DNA of 64,000 bases from Methanofollis ethanolicus (GCF_001571385.1 NZ_BCNW01000001.1:1302001-1366000); one strand, 5' to 3'. Positions 1 through 9,236 are shown, counted from the stretch's first letter. Numbers and translations: made by a program. The notes: generated by a model from the letters alone, not told the origin.

Positions 1-1097
1 CCTTCGATCTTTGCCGAGACCTGCACCGCTTTGAGGACGAACTGGATGTCGATCTTCCTGCCCTCCCTGAACTCTGTCGAGAAAGCGTCGAAGTCGGTGA
101 GGAATCTGTCGATCTGGTCGGACTCGATGAGATCCTGATACCTCGCCGCCTCTTCGACCTCGCCGAGGATTTCGAGATAATAGGAGAGATAATAGATCCT
201 GCCTGCGATGACCGGAAACAACCGGTTTGCCTCGGCGAGCATGTCCTGCGCGTAATCGACCGATTCACGCAGTCGCTCGCTATCGAAGTTCCCGATCGCC
301 TTCATGCGCCCAAGGTCGTCCTCAAGTTTCCCGAGGGCACGCAAGGCGGCGGGCGCCGCGATCTCCCGCCCATGGCCGTTCCAGCAGAGGGTGATCCCGC
401 CGTCGGTCAGGACCTGGCGGACCCCCTGGATAGAGGTGAGCAGGGCATCGGGGTTCCAGCGGTGGAGACCTGCGATACCCGGGTTTGCCGAGAAGAGAAG
501 GTCGCCGATGAAGAGGTGTTCACCGACCTTTATGCAGATGGAGTCAGGGCTGTGCCCGGGGGTGGCGTAGACCGAGATCCGGTTTCCCGACGGAAAGGTG
601 AGGCGGTCAACCGGAATGGCGGCATGCTCGTCGTGTTCACAGGTGATCGTCTCACTGTTTCCGAGGGCCACCTCGCGTTCGTCCTGTGCATGGAGGTGTC
701 CATCGACCGGGAGGGGCTCGATCTCCCACCTGAAGATATTGGCGAGTGTCAGCATTTCATCTCCCGATTCGAGTGCTTCCGCCCCCTCGGCATGGGCGAA
801 GACACGCACGCCCTTTTCCTTGATCCAGGACCGCCGCCTGATCGCCTGGAGACAATGGTCGAGATGGCAGTGGGTGAGGAAGAGGCAGATCGGACGGGGC
901 CTTTCTGCGGTGAGTGCCTCGACCGTCGAGACGATGGTCTCCATCTGCGCCTCATCGGCCCCGGTGTCGATGATGACGATCTCGTGCTCTGTCGCTATCA
1001 GATAGGCGTTTGAGCAGCAAACGTCCGGTCTCCTCGTCAGGGGAAGGATGTGTGCTCCCTCAGTTCCCGGGATCTCCTGCCAGTCAGTTTCTGCCAT
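1..1097 (-). CDS. MBL-fold metallo-hydrolase, 3' end outside window
   Basis: Reading the minus strand from the ATG at 1097 gives about 365 residues with no stop before the left edge, so the C-terminus lies outside the window. The zinc-binding motif THCHLDH (about residues 79-85) is the HxHxDH signature of the metallo-beta-lactamase fold. It is followed by a GHSPDS segment (about residue 180), GDLLFS and NGHGRE, all typical metal-ligand blocks of glyoxalase II-like hydrolases. The remaining part is predicted to be largely helical, a C-terminal extension beyond the usual 220-280 residue domain. The substrate cannot be told from sequence. The gene stands alone upstream of a 575-bp gap. Confidence 0.85.
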   Translation of the reverse strand, partial: MAETDWQEIPGTEGAHILPLTRRPDVCCSNAYLIATEHEIVIIDTGADEAQMETIVSTVEALTAERPRPICLFLTHCHLDHCLQAIRRRSWIKEKGVRVFAHAEGAEALESGDEMLTLANIFRWEIEPLPVDGHLHAQDEREVALGNSETITCEHDEHAAIPVDRLTFPSGNRISVYATPGHSPDSICIKVGEHLFIGDLLFSANPGIAGLHRWNPDALLTSIQGVRQVLTDGGITLCWNGHGREIAAPAALRALGKLEDDLGRMKAIGNFDSERLRESVDYAQDMLAEANRLFPVIAGRIYYLSYYLEILGEVEEAARYQDLIESDQIDRFLTDFDAFSTEFREGRKIDIQFVLKAVQVSAKIE

Positions 1098-1672
1098 CCG
1101 CGTCGTCAACTCCTCTGATATTTCGTTGTTCCTGGTAATCTGGGCGTGCAGATGAATATATCTGCCTTTTTTCTCCTGATCACAAAAAGAATTTCCCGGG
1201 GTGAGAAAAGAGGGGGGACAGCGGGTGGTGCAGCAGTAACGGGTCTTCCCGGCCGGTGCGACGGCAGCGAACCCCCGGGCCTCGCCGCCCCGGCGCCGGG
1301 GGCGAACAGGCGATCGGCCGCCTGAAACCCCCACGATTCGCGCCGATTTCCGCCCCCTTTCCCGGGCCATATTTCCTCTCCTCCCGGCACTACCCCCCCT
1401 TACCCCTCATCCTGCCGGAAACGCCCTCCAGGTTCAGATGGAGCGTCACCATTTCTCATTGAATGCACACAATACCCGAGAAATAACAGATTTCAGAATG
1501 AAGCCCACTCCGCCTGGATCGAGGGCGGGGAAACGAAGAATAAAGGCCAGATTGCCCGGATACTGGGGGAGGGGTTCCTCCCCTTTTCTGCAGGTCCGGT
1601 CGGCGTCGCGCAGGGCGGGTGTGCCTCTGGCAAGAGAAAGAAAAATATAGAAAATTCGTACCAAAAATCGGA
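1098..1672. other. intergenic region, no gene seen
   Basis: This stretch separates the divergent-side promoter of the hydrolase gene from the tRNA-Glu gene. An AT-rich patch near 1150-1160 (ATGAATATATCT) could hold the hydrolase promoter. Short open frames here have no recognisable domain, no ribosome binding site and poor codon structure. Nothing else is supported. Confidence 0.5.
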
Positions 1673-1745
1673 TGCTGCCATGGGGATTCGAACCCCAGTC
1701 GTCGGCGTGAAAGGCCGACATGATTGGCCACTACACTATGGCAGC
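1673..1745 (-). tRNA. tRNA-Glu (UUC)
   Basis: The minus strand folds as a 73-nt tRNA: acceptor arms GCTGCCA and TGGCAGC, discriminator A, an anticodon stem TCGGC/GCCGA closing the loop CTTTCAC with anticodon TTC, and a T-arm GGGGTTCGAATCCCC. CCA is not encoded, as is common in archaea. No intron is visible. Confidence 0.95.
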
Positions 1746-1775
1746 AGAAGTGCCATACTCTATATCCAGATAATG

Positions 1776-1783
1776 GTACTTAA
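1776..1783 (-). promoter_or_regulatory. TATA box for tRNA-Glu
   Basis: TTTAAGTA on the minus strand lies about 30-38 nt upstream of the tRNA 5' end, the expected archaeal TATA/BRE distance. Confidence 0.5.
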
Positions 1784-1844
1784 ACCTTCGGCAGGGCCCG
1801 GCCTCTCCATATTTATATCGCGGCCGGCCCACCGGGCACTGCCG

Positions 1845-2621
1845 ATGATCTGGATCGCTCTCGCTCTCCTCAGGGCCCTCGCGCATGCGCTCTACTCCAT
1901 CGCCGTCAAGCGCTACCTCCAGGACTACCGGCCCGTCCATCTCGCCGGTCGGGCCTTCCTTGCAGGGGGACTGATCCTCCTCGCTCTCGCCTGCGTTCGG
2001 GGCCTGCCCGAGACCGGCCCCCTCTTCCTCCCGGCCCTCACCGCCTCCGCGATGCTCAACGCGGCGGCGGTCTGGCTCACCTACCGCGCGCTTGCCGAGA
2101 CCGATATCTTCCTTGCCGTCCCCATGCTCTCCCTCACCCCCATCTTCCTGATCGGGACGTCGTATCTCCTCCTCGGCGAGGTGCCGGGCGCGGGGGGTGT
2201 CGCCGGCATCGTCCTCATTGTCGCGGGTTCATATGTCCTCGGAACAGGAGGGGGAGAGGGTGGCGTCCTCGCCCCGGTCAGGGCGCTCTGGATGTGGCGG
2301 GGCACGGCGATAATGGCCTTCGTCGCCCTCATCTACAGCCTCACCGCCACCCCGGACAAAATTCTCATCCTCCAGTCAGACCCGTTCTTCGGCCTCGGCC
2401 TTGACCTCCTTGCCATCGGTGCGCTCTTCCAGGTCCTCACCCTCGCACGCGGTGGAACGCCTGCCGGCCCGCCGCCGATAGGGAGGGCCGTCGCCGTCCA
2501 GGTATGGGCGAGGAGAGGGCACCCTCACCCCACGAAGACAGCAAAAACCCGTGAAGACAGAGAGAAAAAAAAGAGAGGCCGAGACACCCTCAGTAGATGG
2601 GGGTGCCTTCCTTTCCGGTGA
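1845..2621 (+). pseudogene. truncated EamA/DMT-family permease
   Basis: The N-terminal about 200 residues are hydrophobic, with the helix pattern of the drug/metabolite transporter (EamA) family: first EamA half, then the beginning of the second half around the LIYSLTATPDKI segment. Intact members have ten helices in about 290 residues. Here membrane character stops after about residue 210 and is replaced by a charged, low-complexity tail (ARRGHPHPTKTAKTRE) that runs into the 3' end of ilvE on the opposite strand. I read this as a gene that lost its last helices, probably by deletion or frameshift, and infer it is non-functional. The start at 1845 is the first ATG that begins with the membrane domain. 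Confidence 0.6.
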
Positions 2622-3456
2622 CCGTGGAGAACCCGGCCATCAACTGCTTCGTGACCGGACCGGGGATGCCGTTCCCGATGACCCTGCCGTCGATCCGGGT
2701 GATCGGGCCGATCTCGGCGGCCGTGCCGGTGACGAAGACCTCGTCGGCCGTGTAGACATCGAAGTAACCGAGGTCGCGCTCCACGACGGTGAGGCCGAGG
2801 GAGGCGGCGACTTCGAGGACGACATGCCTGGTGACGCCACGCAGGTTGTTCAGGGTGTGCGGGGTGATGAGGGCGCCGTCCTTAATCAGGAAGAGGTTGT
2901 CGCCCGAGCCCTCGGTGATGTGGCCCTGGGGGTCGAGGAAGATTGCTTCGTCCCCGCCCTTGTAGTTGGCCTCGATCTTGGCGAGGATATTGTTCAGGTA
3001 GTTGAGGCTCTTGACATTGGGCGGGAGAGCGTCGCAGGCGTTCCTCCGGACCGAGACGGTGATCGCCGTCAGGCCCTTCTCGTAGAGGTCGCCGTACATC
3101 GCACCCCATCCGGTAGCGATGATGATCACGGTCGGCACGGCGCACTTGCGCGGGTCGAGGCCGAGGTCACCCTTGCCGCGGGTGACGATCGGTCTGATAT
3201 AGGCGTCCTTCAGGTTGTTCCGCCGCAGGACTTCAAGGAGCGCCTCCTTGAACTCCTCCTTCGTGATGGGAACCTTCAGGTCGATCGTCTTTGCCGAATC
3301 GTAGAGACGGTCGATGTGCTCATCCAGCCTGAAGACCCGGCCGTTGTAGGCGCGGATACCCTCGAAGACACCGTCCCCGTACAGGAGGCCGTGGTCGAAG
3401 ACCGAAACCTTCGCCTCAGACTCGGGGACAAACTTCCCGTCAAGATAAATGATCAT
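2590..3456 (-). CDS. ilvE: branched-chain amino acid aminotransferase
   Basis: This 288-residue protein is a fold-type IV PLP enzyme that transfers amino groups between glutamate and the keto acids of leucine, isoleucine and valine. It shows the family start ([10 protein letters not shown]), the [18 protein letters not shown] block, the [14 protein letters not shown] segment containing the PLP lysine, and the phosphate-binding EGSGDN and TGTAAEI motifs. Length matches archaeal IlvE. It is on the same strand as the F430 operon, 32 bp downstream of cfbB, so read-through is possible. D-amino acid transaminases share the fold, but the motif set favours IlvE. Confidence 0.93.
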   Translation of the reverse strand: MIIYLDGKFVPESEAKVSVFDHGLLYGDGVFEGIRAYNGRVFRLDEHIDRLYDSAKTIDLKVPITKEEFKEALLEVLRRNNLKDAYIRPIVTRGKGDLGLDPRKCAVPTVIIIATGWGAMYGDLYEKGLTAITVSVRRNACDALPPNVKSLNYLNNILAKIEANYKGGDEAIFLDPQGHITEGSGDNLFLIKDGALITPHTLNNLRGVTRHVVLEVAASLGLTVVERDLGYFDVYTADEVFVTGTAAEIGPITRIDGRVIGNGIPGPVTKQLMAGFSTVTGKEGTPIY

Positions 3457-3488
3457 AAATTTCTATTGGGCCGGGAAGGTATAGTCTT

Positions 3489-4877
3489 TTACGGTCCTTC
3501 CTCCCTGTCCCGGCACTGCCTGACAAATCCTCTGATGAAACCGGCGCTGGCGACCGGGTGGAGATGCGTGTAACTGGCAAGGGTCCGGGCCTTCGTTGCC
3601 CCGTCCTTCTGTCCCGCGATGCCGGTGCCCCGCGAGAGTGCGTAGGCGTAGCGGGTATCGAGGTCCAGGACGACCTCCGAGTAGTGGAACTCATGTCCCT
3701 TGAAAGGCCCGGCACCGAAGGGCGAGGCCTGGCCCGCGACCCCCTCGACATAGCCGAGGGTGCGACGGGACGGCATCAGGCTTTCCCCGGAGAAGACCCC
3801 GCACATCTCGTACGACTCCTCGCGGTCACTCTCCTGCCAGCCCTTCTTGAGGACCAGGCTATCGGTGAGGTACATCAGCCCGCCGCACTCGGCATAGATG
3901 GGGACGCCGTTCCTTGACACTTCGGCAAGGGCCTCCCGCGTCCGGGCGTTCGCCTCCAGGGCCGCGGCATGCATCTCAGGATAGCCGCCGCCCAGGATAT
4001 AGCCATCGGCCTCGGGAAGGGGGTCGTGAATGGGGCTGAAGGTGACGACCTCGGCGCCCTCGGCCCGCAGGACGTCGAAGAGGTCGTTGTAGTAGAAGGT
4101 GAAGGCCTCGTCGTAGGCGACGGCCACACGCACGTCGGTCTCGTGGGTCCGTGCAAACGGCCCGGCCTCGCCGGTGAAGCGATAGTCCTCCATCAGCCCC
4201 TTGAGGGCGTCAAGGTCGACGTAACCGCCGATCACCTCCTTCACCGCCTCGATGCGGTCGAGGAAGTCGCCGGTCTCCTGCCCCTCGCGGTAGGGGACGA
4301 GGCCGAGGTGGCGCATCGTCAGGCGCATACCCTCGCTCTTCGGGATCGCCCCGACGACAGGGACGCCGCAGAAGTGCTCCACCGCCCTGACCGTCTTCTC
4401 CCTGTGGCCGGGACTCGATATGTTGTTGAGGATCACGCCCCTGATCCGCACGCCGGGGTCGAAGGCGGCAAAGCCTTTCACGATCGCGGCGGCACTCCGG
4501 GTGATGCTCCGGGCGTCCACGACCAGGACGACAGGGAGGTCGAGGGCCTTTGCGACCGAGGCCGTGCTCCCGGCGTCGCCGATCGCCTCCGCGCCCTCGT
4601 ACAGGCCACGCACTCCCTCGACCAGGGCGATATCGGCACCCTTCGCCCCGTGCTCGAAGACGGCACGCATCTGTCCCGGCGTCATGACGAAACTGTCCAT
4701 GTTCCGGCAGGGGCGACCGGTGACTGCGGTGAGGTACGACGGGTCGATGTAGTCCATCGCCACCTTGCAGGTCTGGACGACGGCGTCCTTCGAGAGGAGG
4801 GCGGCAAGAGCGAGGGTGATGCTCGTCTTCCCGCTACCCGAGCGGTCGCCGGTGACGAGGAGGGCCTTCACGTTCAC
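3489..4877 (-). CDS. cfbB: Ni-sirohydrochlorin a,c-diamide synthase (CfbB)
   Basis: This is a glutamine- and ATP-dependent amidase of the CbiA/CobB family (462 aa). It has an N-terminal P-loop (GDRSGSGKT), the switch-like DYIDPSYLTAVTGRP segment, and a C-terminal class I glutaminase domain with the nucleophile-cysteine block YAECGGLMYL and a late His in a GHEFHYSE segment. CbiA serves cobalamin synthesis; the cfbA-cfbE-cfbD neighbours show the F430 role, amidating the acetate side chains of Ni-sirohydrochlorin. It begins with GTG at 4877 in a GTGA overlap with the cfbD stop, implying translational coupling. Confidence 0.93.
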   Translation of the reverse strand: MNVKALLVTGDRSGSGKTSITLALAALLSKDAVVQTCKVAMDYIDPSYLTAVTGRPCRNMDSFVMTPGQMRAVFEHGAKGADIALVEGVRGLYEGAEAIGDAGSTASVAKALDLPVVLVVDARSITRSAAAIVKGFAAFDPGVRIRGVILNNISSPGHREKTVRAVEHFCGVPVVGAIPKSEGMRLTMRHLGLVPYREGQETGDFLDRIEAVKEVIGGYVDLDALKGLMEDYRFTGEAGPFARTHETDVRVAVAYDEAFTFYYNDLFDVLRAEGAEVVTFSPIHDPLPEADGYILGGGYPEMHAAALEANARTREALAEVSRNGVPIYAECGGLMYLTDSLVLKKGWQESDREESYEMCGVFSGESLMPSRRTLGYVEGVAGQASPFGAGPFKGHEFHYSEVVLDLDTRYAYALSRGTGIAGQKDGATKARTLASYTHLHPVASAGFIRGFVRQCRDREEGP

Positions 4878-5947
4878 TCACCCCCGGCGACGCTCCGCAG
4901 GACGGCGCCGAACTCGCTCTCGACGATCGACCTGACGCCGAGGGTCTTCGGGTGGAGGTCCACCTCGACGACGACCATGGCGTGGCCGAGGTCTTTCAGG
5001 GGCGCCACCTGCCGCGGGCCGTTGGTGACAGAGATCGTCTCGATGCCGGCGGTGTACTCCTGCGGCACGGCATGGGGCACGCCGACCAGAAAGGCGAAGT
5101 CGGGTCTGATCTCCCGGAGGCGTTCGCCGACGGTGTCTCCGTTCGCCCCGTACTCGTCGAGGGCGCCGAGGAGGGCGGGGTCGAGGCCGCGGTCCCGCAT
5201 GCCCGCGAGGACGTTGGCGGCGTCTGTCCGCACCTTCGGGAGGCCGCGGTCTTCGAGGTTTGCGACGTAAGTGATCTCTGCCTCAGGGCAGGCGTCGTGG
5301 AGGGCGATGAGTTCGTCGGCAAACATGTACGCCGTCTCCTTCTTGGCGTTCATGACGGCGACGCCCTTCTTCCCGCTCCGGGCGAGGGCGACGAGGCGGC
5401 GGGCGGCGAGGTGTTTGAGGTCGCCGCGCGAGGGTTCGATGTACGGTTTCGAGGCGGCGCCCCGCAGGCGTTCGACCTCGTTTGCGGCCGCAAGCAACTG
5501 CTTCTGCCTCTCAAGTTCGTCGGCGCTGATCCACCCGGCCTCCGCGGCCGGTTCGAGGGCGGCGATCACCCCCTGGATGTTCTCCCTGAACCCGGCGTGA
5601 ACGTCGATCCCGATCGTCGGCGTCGTGACGCCGGAGGAGTCGATCGCCGCCTTCAGGTCTTCGCCGATGATCATCGAGACGCAGGTGCCGACGACCGCCA
5701 TCCTCTTCGGGTGAAACTCCTTCTCCGCCTCTCTCAGCACCCGTTCGAGAACGGTCTGGCCGCCGAAGATGAACTCGTTGTCGGCGAGCGAGGTGGTCAG
5801 GACCCGCATCCCGTCCTCTTCGAGGAGGCGGGCGTGCTTGAACGAGCACCCGGAGGGGCCGTGGAGAATGGCGACGTCCACCTCCAGGTCGCGGGCGGTG
5901 TACAGGGCCGCTACAATCGAACTGGGCCGTGGTTGAATATAGTGCAT
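4874..5947 (-). CDS. cfbD: Ni-sirohydrochlorin a,c-diamide reductive cyclase, catalytic subunit (CfbD)
   Basis: This is a nitrogenase NifD/NifK-like protein of 357 aa. With the NifH-like CfbC it carries out the six-electron reduction and cyclisation to 15,17(3)-seco-F430-17(3)-acid. Candidate cluster-ligand cysteines sit in GPSGCSFKHARL (about residue 34) and GTCVSMIIGEDL (about residue 88), matching the family. The start at 5947 is chosen because GGAGGTAA lies just upstream and the protein begins with the conserved MHYIQPRPSS. The ribosome-binding site overlaps the cfbE stop. No cfbC is present in the window, so the reductase partner must be encoded elsewhere. Confidence 0.93.
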   Translation of the reverse strand: MHYIQPRPSSIVAALYTARDLEVDVAILHGPSGCSFKHARLLEEDGMRVLTTSLADNEFIFGGQTVLERVLREAEKEFHPKRMAVVGTCVSMIIGEDLKAAIDSSGVTTPTIGIDVHAGFRENIQGVIAALEPAAEAGWISADELERQKQLLAAANEVERLRGAASKPYIEPSRGDLKHLAARRLVALARSGKKGVAVMNAKKETAYMFADELIALHDACPEAEITYVANLEDRGLPKVRTDAANVLAGMRDRGLDPALLGALDEYGANGDTVGERLREIRPDFAFLVGVPHAVPQEYTAGIETISVTNGPRQVAPLKDLGHAMVVVEVDLHPKTLGVRSIVESEFGAVLRSVAGGE

Positions 5948-5948
5948 C

Positions 5949-7118
5949 TTACCTCCATGTCTTGACGGCGAGGATGATGGTCCCTCCGTCTGCGCGTGTT
6001 TCTGCAATTGCATACCCCTCGTCCAGGTTCAGGGCAGGGGTGCCGGCAAGGTCGGGGTAGTCCCCGACAAGCACAACCTCGTCGGGACTGATCGCACGGA
6101 TCGCCGCCGCCACCTCCTTCTCGGGAAAACCCTCGCAGATGGTCTGCCCCTCTGTCCCGATGACCAGGACGAACGGGGCCCGACCACCGAGGGAGCGGGC
6201 ATAGGCGGCGGCGTCGACGGCGACTTCCCGGCACGCGCCGCTGCTCGCGACGTCGACGACCAGGGTGCCGCCCTTCCACGAGACTGCCATCCTGCCGGGC
6301 AGCGGCCGGAAGGACGCAAGCCCTGCCGGATCCGCGTCGAGGAGGCAGGCCGCCGCCGCGGCGATCTGGAGGGGCGTCCGGTAACCCCGGAGAGCGAGGA
6401 GGGGATTTTCGAACGACCCTTCGATGTCGCCGTATCTGTAGGTGCATACCGTTCCTTCGACCGCGGCGATCTCGCCGGCGTTGCGGGCGGACGGAACGCT
6501 CACTCCCGGCGGGACGAGCGCCTGCGGCGCCATCGCAAGGGAGCGCACCTTCTCAGCAAGGGCGTGTTTCGTCCCGGCGGCGAAGAGGTAGTCGTCCCCT
6601 GAGGTGAGGACTGCAAGGTCGCCCGCCCCGGAGACGCCGAGCGACTCCTCGGCGACGCACCATCCGCCGATCTTTTTTGCCTCCGCGGCGGCGGCGAGCG
6701 TCGAGGCAGGGGTGATCGAGCGTTTCCCGAGGGGGCGCCGCTCAGGATAGACAAAGGTACCCATCGAGGTGTGGAGGACGCCGGGGCCCGGGAGGACGTG
6801 GGCGAGGGCGGTTGCCGTCGTCGTCTTACCGCGCGTGCCGGTGATCTCAACGAAGGGCGACGGCCTCTTCCCTGCAAGGAGCATGGCCACCGCCTCGTGA
6901 TGGGTAACGGCCCGCGGCGCCGCCCTGAGAAGGGGGTGGGCCGGGTCGAGGTGGACCGGAGCGACGACGAGGTCGTAGCGCCTCCGCGCGGCCTCCTCCG
7001 CGGGTATCCCCTCGATCCCCCGGTAGACGTCCACCGCATCGACCTCGTGGCCTGCAACAGCAAGCGCCTCCGCAAGGACGGCGCCACCGTGGATGGTGTC
7101 GAGGACGAGTATCTTCAT
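5949..7118 (-). CDS. cfbE: coenzyme F430 synthase (CfbE)
   Basis: This Mur-ligase-like protein (389 aa) performs the last step of F430 synthesis, ATP-dependent closure of the six-membered carbocyclic ring F. It has the Mur P-loop ITGTRGKTTTATALAHV (about residues 93-110) and a C-terminal ligase lobe containing VDVASSGA and VLVIGTEGQTICEG segments. It starts at ATG 7118, 6 bp after cfbA, and ends where the cfbD ribosome-binding site begins. Other Mur ligases are typically 430-500 aa; the shorter length and operon position support CfbE. Confidence 0.92.
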   Translation of the reverse strand: MKILVLDTIHGGAVLAEALAVAGHEVDAVDVYRGIEGIPAEEAARRRYDLVVAPVHLDPAHPLLRAAPRAVTHHEAVAMLLAGKRPSPFVEITGTRGKTTTATALAHVLPGPGVLHTSMGTFVYPERRPLGKRSITPASTLAAAAEAKKIGGWCVAEESLGVSGAGDLAVLTSGDDYLFAAGTKHALAEKVRSLAMAPQALVPPGVSVPSARNAGEIAAVEGTVCTYRYGDIEGSFENPLLALRGYRTPLQIAAAAACLLDADPAGLASFRPLPGRMAVSWKGGTLVVDVASSGACREVAVDAAAYARSLGGRAPFVLVIGTEGQTICEGFPEKEVAAAIRAISPDEVVLVGDYPDLAGTPALNLDEGYAIAETRADGGTIILAVKTWR

Positions 7119-7124
7119 GCCATC

Positions 7125-7529
7125 TCAGGCTTTCGCGTTGAGCGCCACCTCGGCGTTCTTGACCATCAGGTCGGCGAGGAGGGGGTCGCCGCCGATCGGG
7201 TCGGCATAGAGGAGGGGGATGGCGCCGGAGGCGTGAGCGAAGCTGCCCTTCTTCCCGCCTTCAGGGAGGCCGAGGAGTTCGGGAATGTCCTGGAGGATGT
7301 GGACGCCCTTTGCGAGGAAGAGGGGGACGACGACGAGACGGTCGATTTCGTCCTCCTTGAAGAGGGCGAGGGTCTCCTCGACCGAGGGCTGGTTCATGCT
7401 CATGAAACCGGGGCGGACGAGGAACTCAGGGTGTTTTTCCGCGATGATCGCTGCTGTGCTCTCGATGAGTTCTTTGTTGTAGGGGAGTTTGCTGCCGTGG
7501 CCGACAAGTAACAATCCGGTTCTCTTCAT
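7125..7529 (-). CDS. cfbA: sirohydrochlorin nickelochelatase (CfbA)
   Basis: This is a short archaeal CbiX-type chelatase (134 aa) that inserts Ni(II) into sirohydrochlorin, the first committed step of F430 synthesis. The first metal-binding histidine is in LLVGHGSKLPYN and the second in LFLAKGVHILQDIP, the standard CbiX(S) pair. The single half-length domain is expected to act as a homodimer. The start at 7529 is the ATG beginning MKRTGLLLVGHG; longer frames upstream are unsupported. It is the first gene of a cfbA-cfbE-cfbD-cfbB operon. Confidence 0.93.
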   Translation of the reverse strand: MKRTGLLLVGHGSKLPYNKELIESTAAIIAEKHPEFLVRPGFMSMNQPSVEETLALFKEDEIDRLVVVPLFLAKGVHILQDIPELLGLPEGGKKGSFAHASGAIPLLYADPIGGDPLLADLMVKNAEVALNAKA

Positions 7530-7550
7530 ATGGTACTGTGTACTACCTTT

Positions 7551-7561
7551 ACTCTTTAAAA
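7551..7561 (-). promoter_or_regulatory. TATA box of the F430 operon
   Basis: The minus strand reads TTTTAAAGAGT about 27 nt before the cfbA ATG. At the usual archaeal spacing transcription would begin at or within a few bases of the ATG, so the operon message is probably leaderless. No Shine-Dalgarno sequence precedes cfbA, which fits. Confidence 0.5.
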
Positions 7562-7606
7562 GTATTACCGATTGGTTTTTCGCTGCCATGTCCACATTGA
7601 ATACAG

Positions 7607-7965
7607 ATGGGTGATTTCGAGCGGGACATTGTCCACTGCGTCAACGCATTTTTCGAGGGCCATGCCCTCCAGGGTTTTGCCTACCGCCTCAAACAGCACA
7701 AGTACTCGACGCAGTACGTCGACGTCCTCGTCGACTCCCTCGACCCGCGGTATTACTGCGCCATCGAGTGCAAGTTCCTCAAAGGGAAGAAGATCTACTT
7801 CTCCCGGCACTTCCACGAGGACAGATGCGGCGTCCACCAGGTCGATGCGATCACCGGCTTCCTCGGGCGGAAGGGCGACGGGGTTACCTCGCGGTGGAGT
7901 TTCGGGGCGGGAGCGGCCGGAAGAACGAGGCCTACCTGATGCCCTGGGAGACCCTCCTCACGTAA
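7607..7965 (+). pseudogene. Holliday-junction-resolvase-like nuclease, frameshifted
   Basis: The first frame gives about 90 residues that resemble small archaeal restriction/Hjc-fold nucleases: a VDVLVDS aspartate block, then the ExK-type CAIECKFLKGKK motif, then HQVDAITGFLGRKGDG. At about 7885-7895 the conserved continuation moves to the next frame (YLAVEFRGGSGRKNEAYLMP, ending at the TAA at 7965). A -1 (or +2) shift in the GGGG run rejoins a coherent protein of about 118 aa. It is either a real frameshift mutation, programmed recoding, or a sequencing error in the G run. The assignment rests on motif shape only. Confidence 0.6.
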
Positions 7966-8099
7966 TGGGGGTCGGAGGCCGGGATCGCCATCGGCGATTT
8001 TTCCTCAGGGATACAGCTGGAACGCCAGAGTGATGCCTATATTCTCAATAGTCTTTAACAAAAGGGCTTTGAGATGTGAGGGCAAATATTGAGGGAAGC

Positions 8100-9236
8100 A
8101 TGATCGAGTGTTACGAGCGCTGCGGACTGATCATCAACGACCAGGTGATGAAGACGCCGGTGGTCATCGCATCAATGGCCGGGGTGACCGACGCCGCCTA
8201 TGTGCTGGCCAGAAAGGAGCATATCGGCGCCGCGTTCATCGGCGGCTACTCTATCGACGAAGAGACGATGGAGGCGAGCAGGGCGATGGCGGCCGACGGA
8301 CGGCCCGAGTTCCTGTACGACGACCCCGTGGCAGAGTTGAAGGCACAGGTCGCCGCCCTGCAGGGAAGCGGGGTCGTCACCGGCCTGAACCTGCGGGGGA
8401 GCAGTCCCGCCTCTTATGCGGCCATCGCCGATGAGATCGGCGATGCGGTCGTGTACGAGGTCGACGCACACTGCCGCCAGCCTCCGATGACGGCGCTCGG
8501 GTGCGGTGAAGCACTGCTCAGGGAGCCCCGGCGCCTCGCGGAGATTATCAGGGCGCTCAAGGCGCGGGACGTGACGGTCTCGGTGAAGGTCAGGGCCGGG
8601 GTCGCCGCCGACGACCGCCGTCTTGCCCGCCTCCTCTGGAAGGCCGGGGCCGACATCATCCACGCCGACCTGATGGACTTCGGCTACGCCCGACTGCGGC
8701 AGATCAGGAATGCCTGTCCCCTTACGCTCATTGCGAACAACTCGATCACCTCCTTCGACCGTGCGATGGAGATGTTCGCCCACGGGGCCGATATGGTCTC
8801 TATGGCCAGGCGGTCCGACGAGCGGACCCTTGCCGGGATCGATGCCGCGATCCAGAGGAAGGCCGAGGAGAGCGGGTGGTACAACGCCCCGAAACAACTC
8901 TGCCGCGGCGGGGATGTGCGGTCCCTTGCTTTCTGCTGCATGCCGGTGAAGCACTGTCCCCTGATCCCCTTCCTGGAGAGTATAGGGCTCTCCCGCGAGG
9001 ACTACATGCAGATCAAGACAGAGGCGGTGGCAGGGACGCCGATCGCAGGGGGGAAGACAACGTGTTTCGGTTCCCTTGCCTTCTGCTGCAAGTCGAGCTC
9101 CCCCTGCATGCTCAGGGAACTCTCCATGAAGGAGGCAGGACTTTCCAGCGCGGAGTACATGCGGCAGAAGCGCCGGCTTGCCGGAGATATCATGGAGAGG
9201 GTCTTTGATGGAGTGCCGGACGAAGACGAGATCTGA
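8100..9236 (+). CDS. Dus-like TIM-barrel protein with methanogenesis marker 9 domain
   Basis: The first about 270 residues look like a dihydrouridine-synthase-type FMN barrel: TPVVIASMAGVTDAAYV at the start, the ALGCGEALL and KVRAGV blocks in the middle, and HGADMVSMAR near the phosphate-binding end. The C-terminal about 100 residues are cysteine-rich in two similar modules (FCCMPVKHCPL and FCCKSSSPCM, about residues 280-345), the signature I associate with methanogenesis marker domain 9. The actual reaction is unknown. ATG 8100 follows GAGGGA; a GTG at 8076 would add eight residues. It overlaps the next gene by 29 bp. Confidence 0.8.
   Translation: MIECYERCGLIINDQVMKTPVVIASMAGVTDAAYVLARKEHIGAAFIGGYSIDEETMEASRAMAADGRPEFLYDDPVAELKAQVAALQGSGVVTGLNLRGSSPASYAAIADEIGDAVVYEVDAHCRQPPMTALGCGEALLREPRRLAEIIRALKARDVTVSVKVRAGVAADDRRLARLLWKAGADIIHADLMDFGYARLRQIRNACPLTLIANNSITSFDRAMEMFAHGADMVSMARRSDERTLAGIDAAIQRKAEESGWYNAPKQLCRGGDVRSLAFCCMPVKHCPLIPFLESIGLSREDYMQIKTEAVAGTPIAGGKTTCFGSLAFCCKSSSPCMLRELSMKEAGLSSAEYMRQKRRLAGDIMERVFDGVPDEDEI

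Noticed and set aside
372-1013. 213-codon plus-strand frame at the left end
   Set aside because: The minus strand encodes an MBL-fold hydrolase with the THCHLDH motif through this whole stretch; the plus frame is its shadow.
3969-5270. 433-codon plus-strand open frame across cfbB and cfbD
   Set aside because: Antisense shadow; it crosses a real gene junction and has no recognisable domain.
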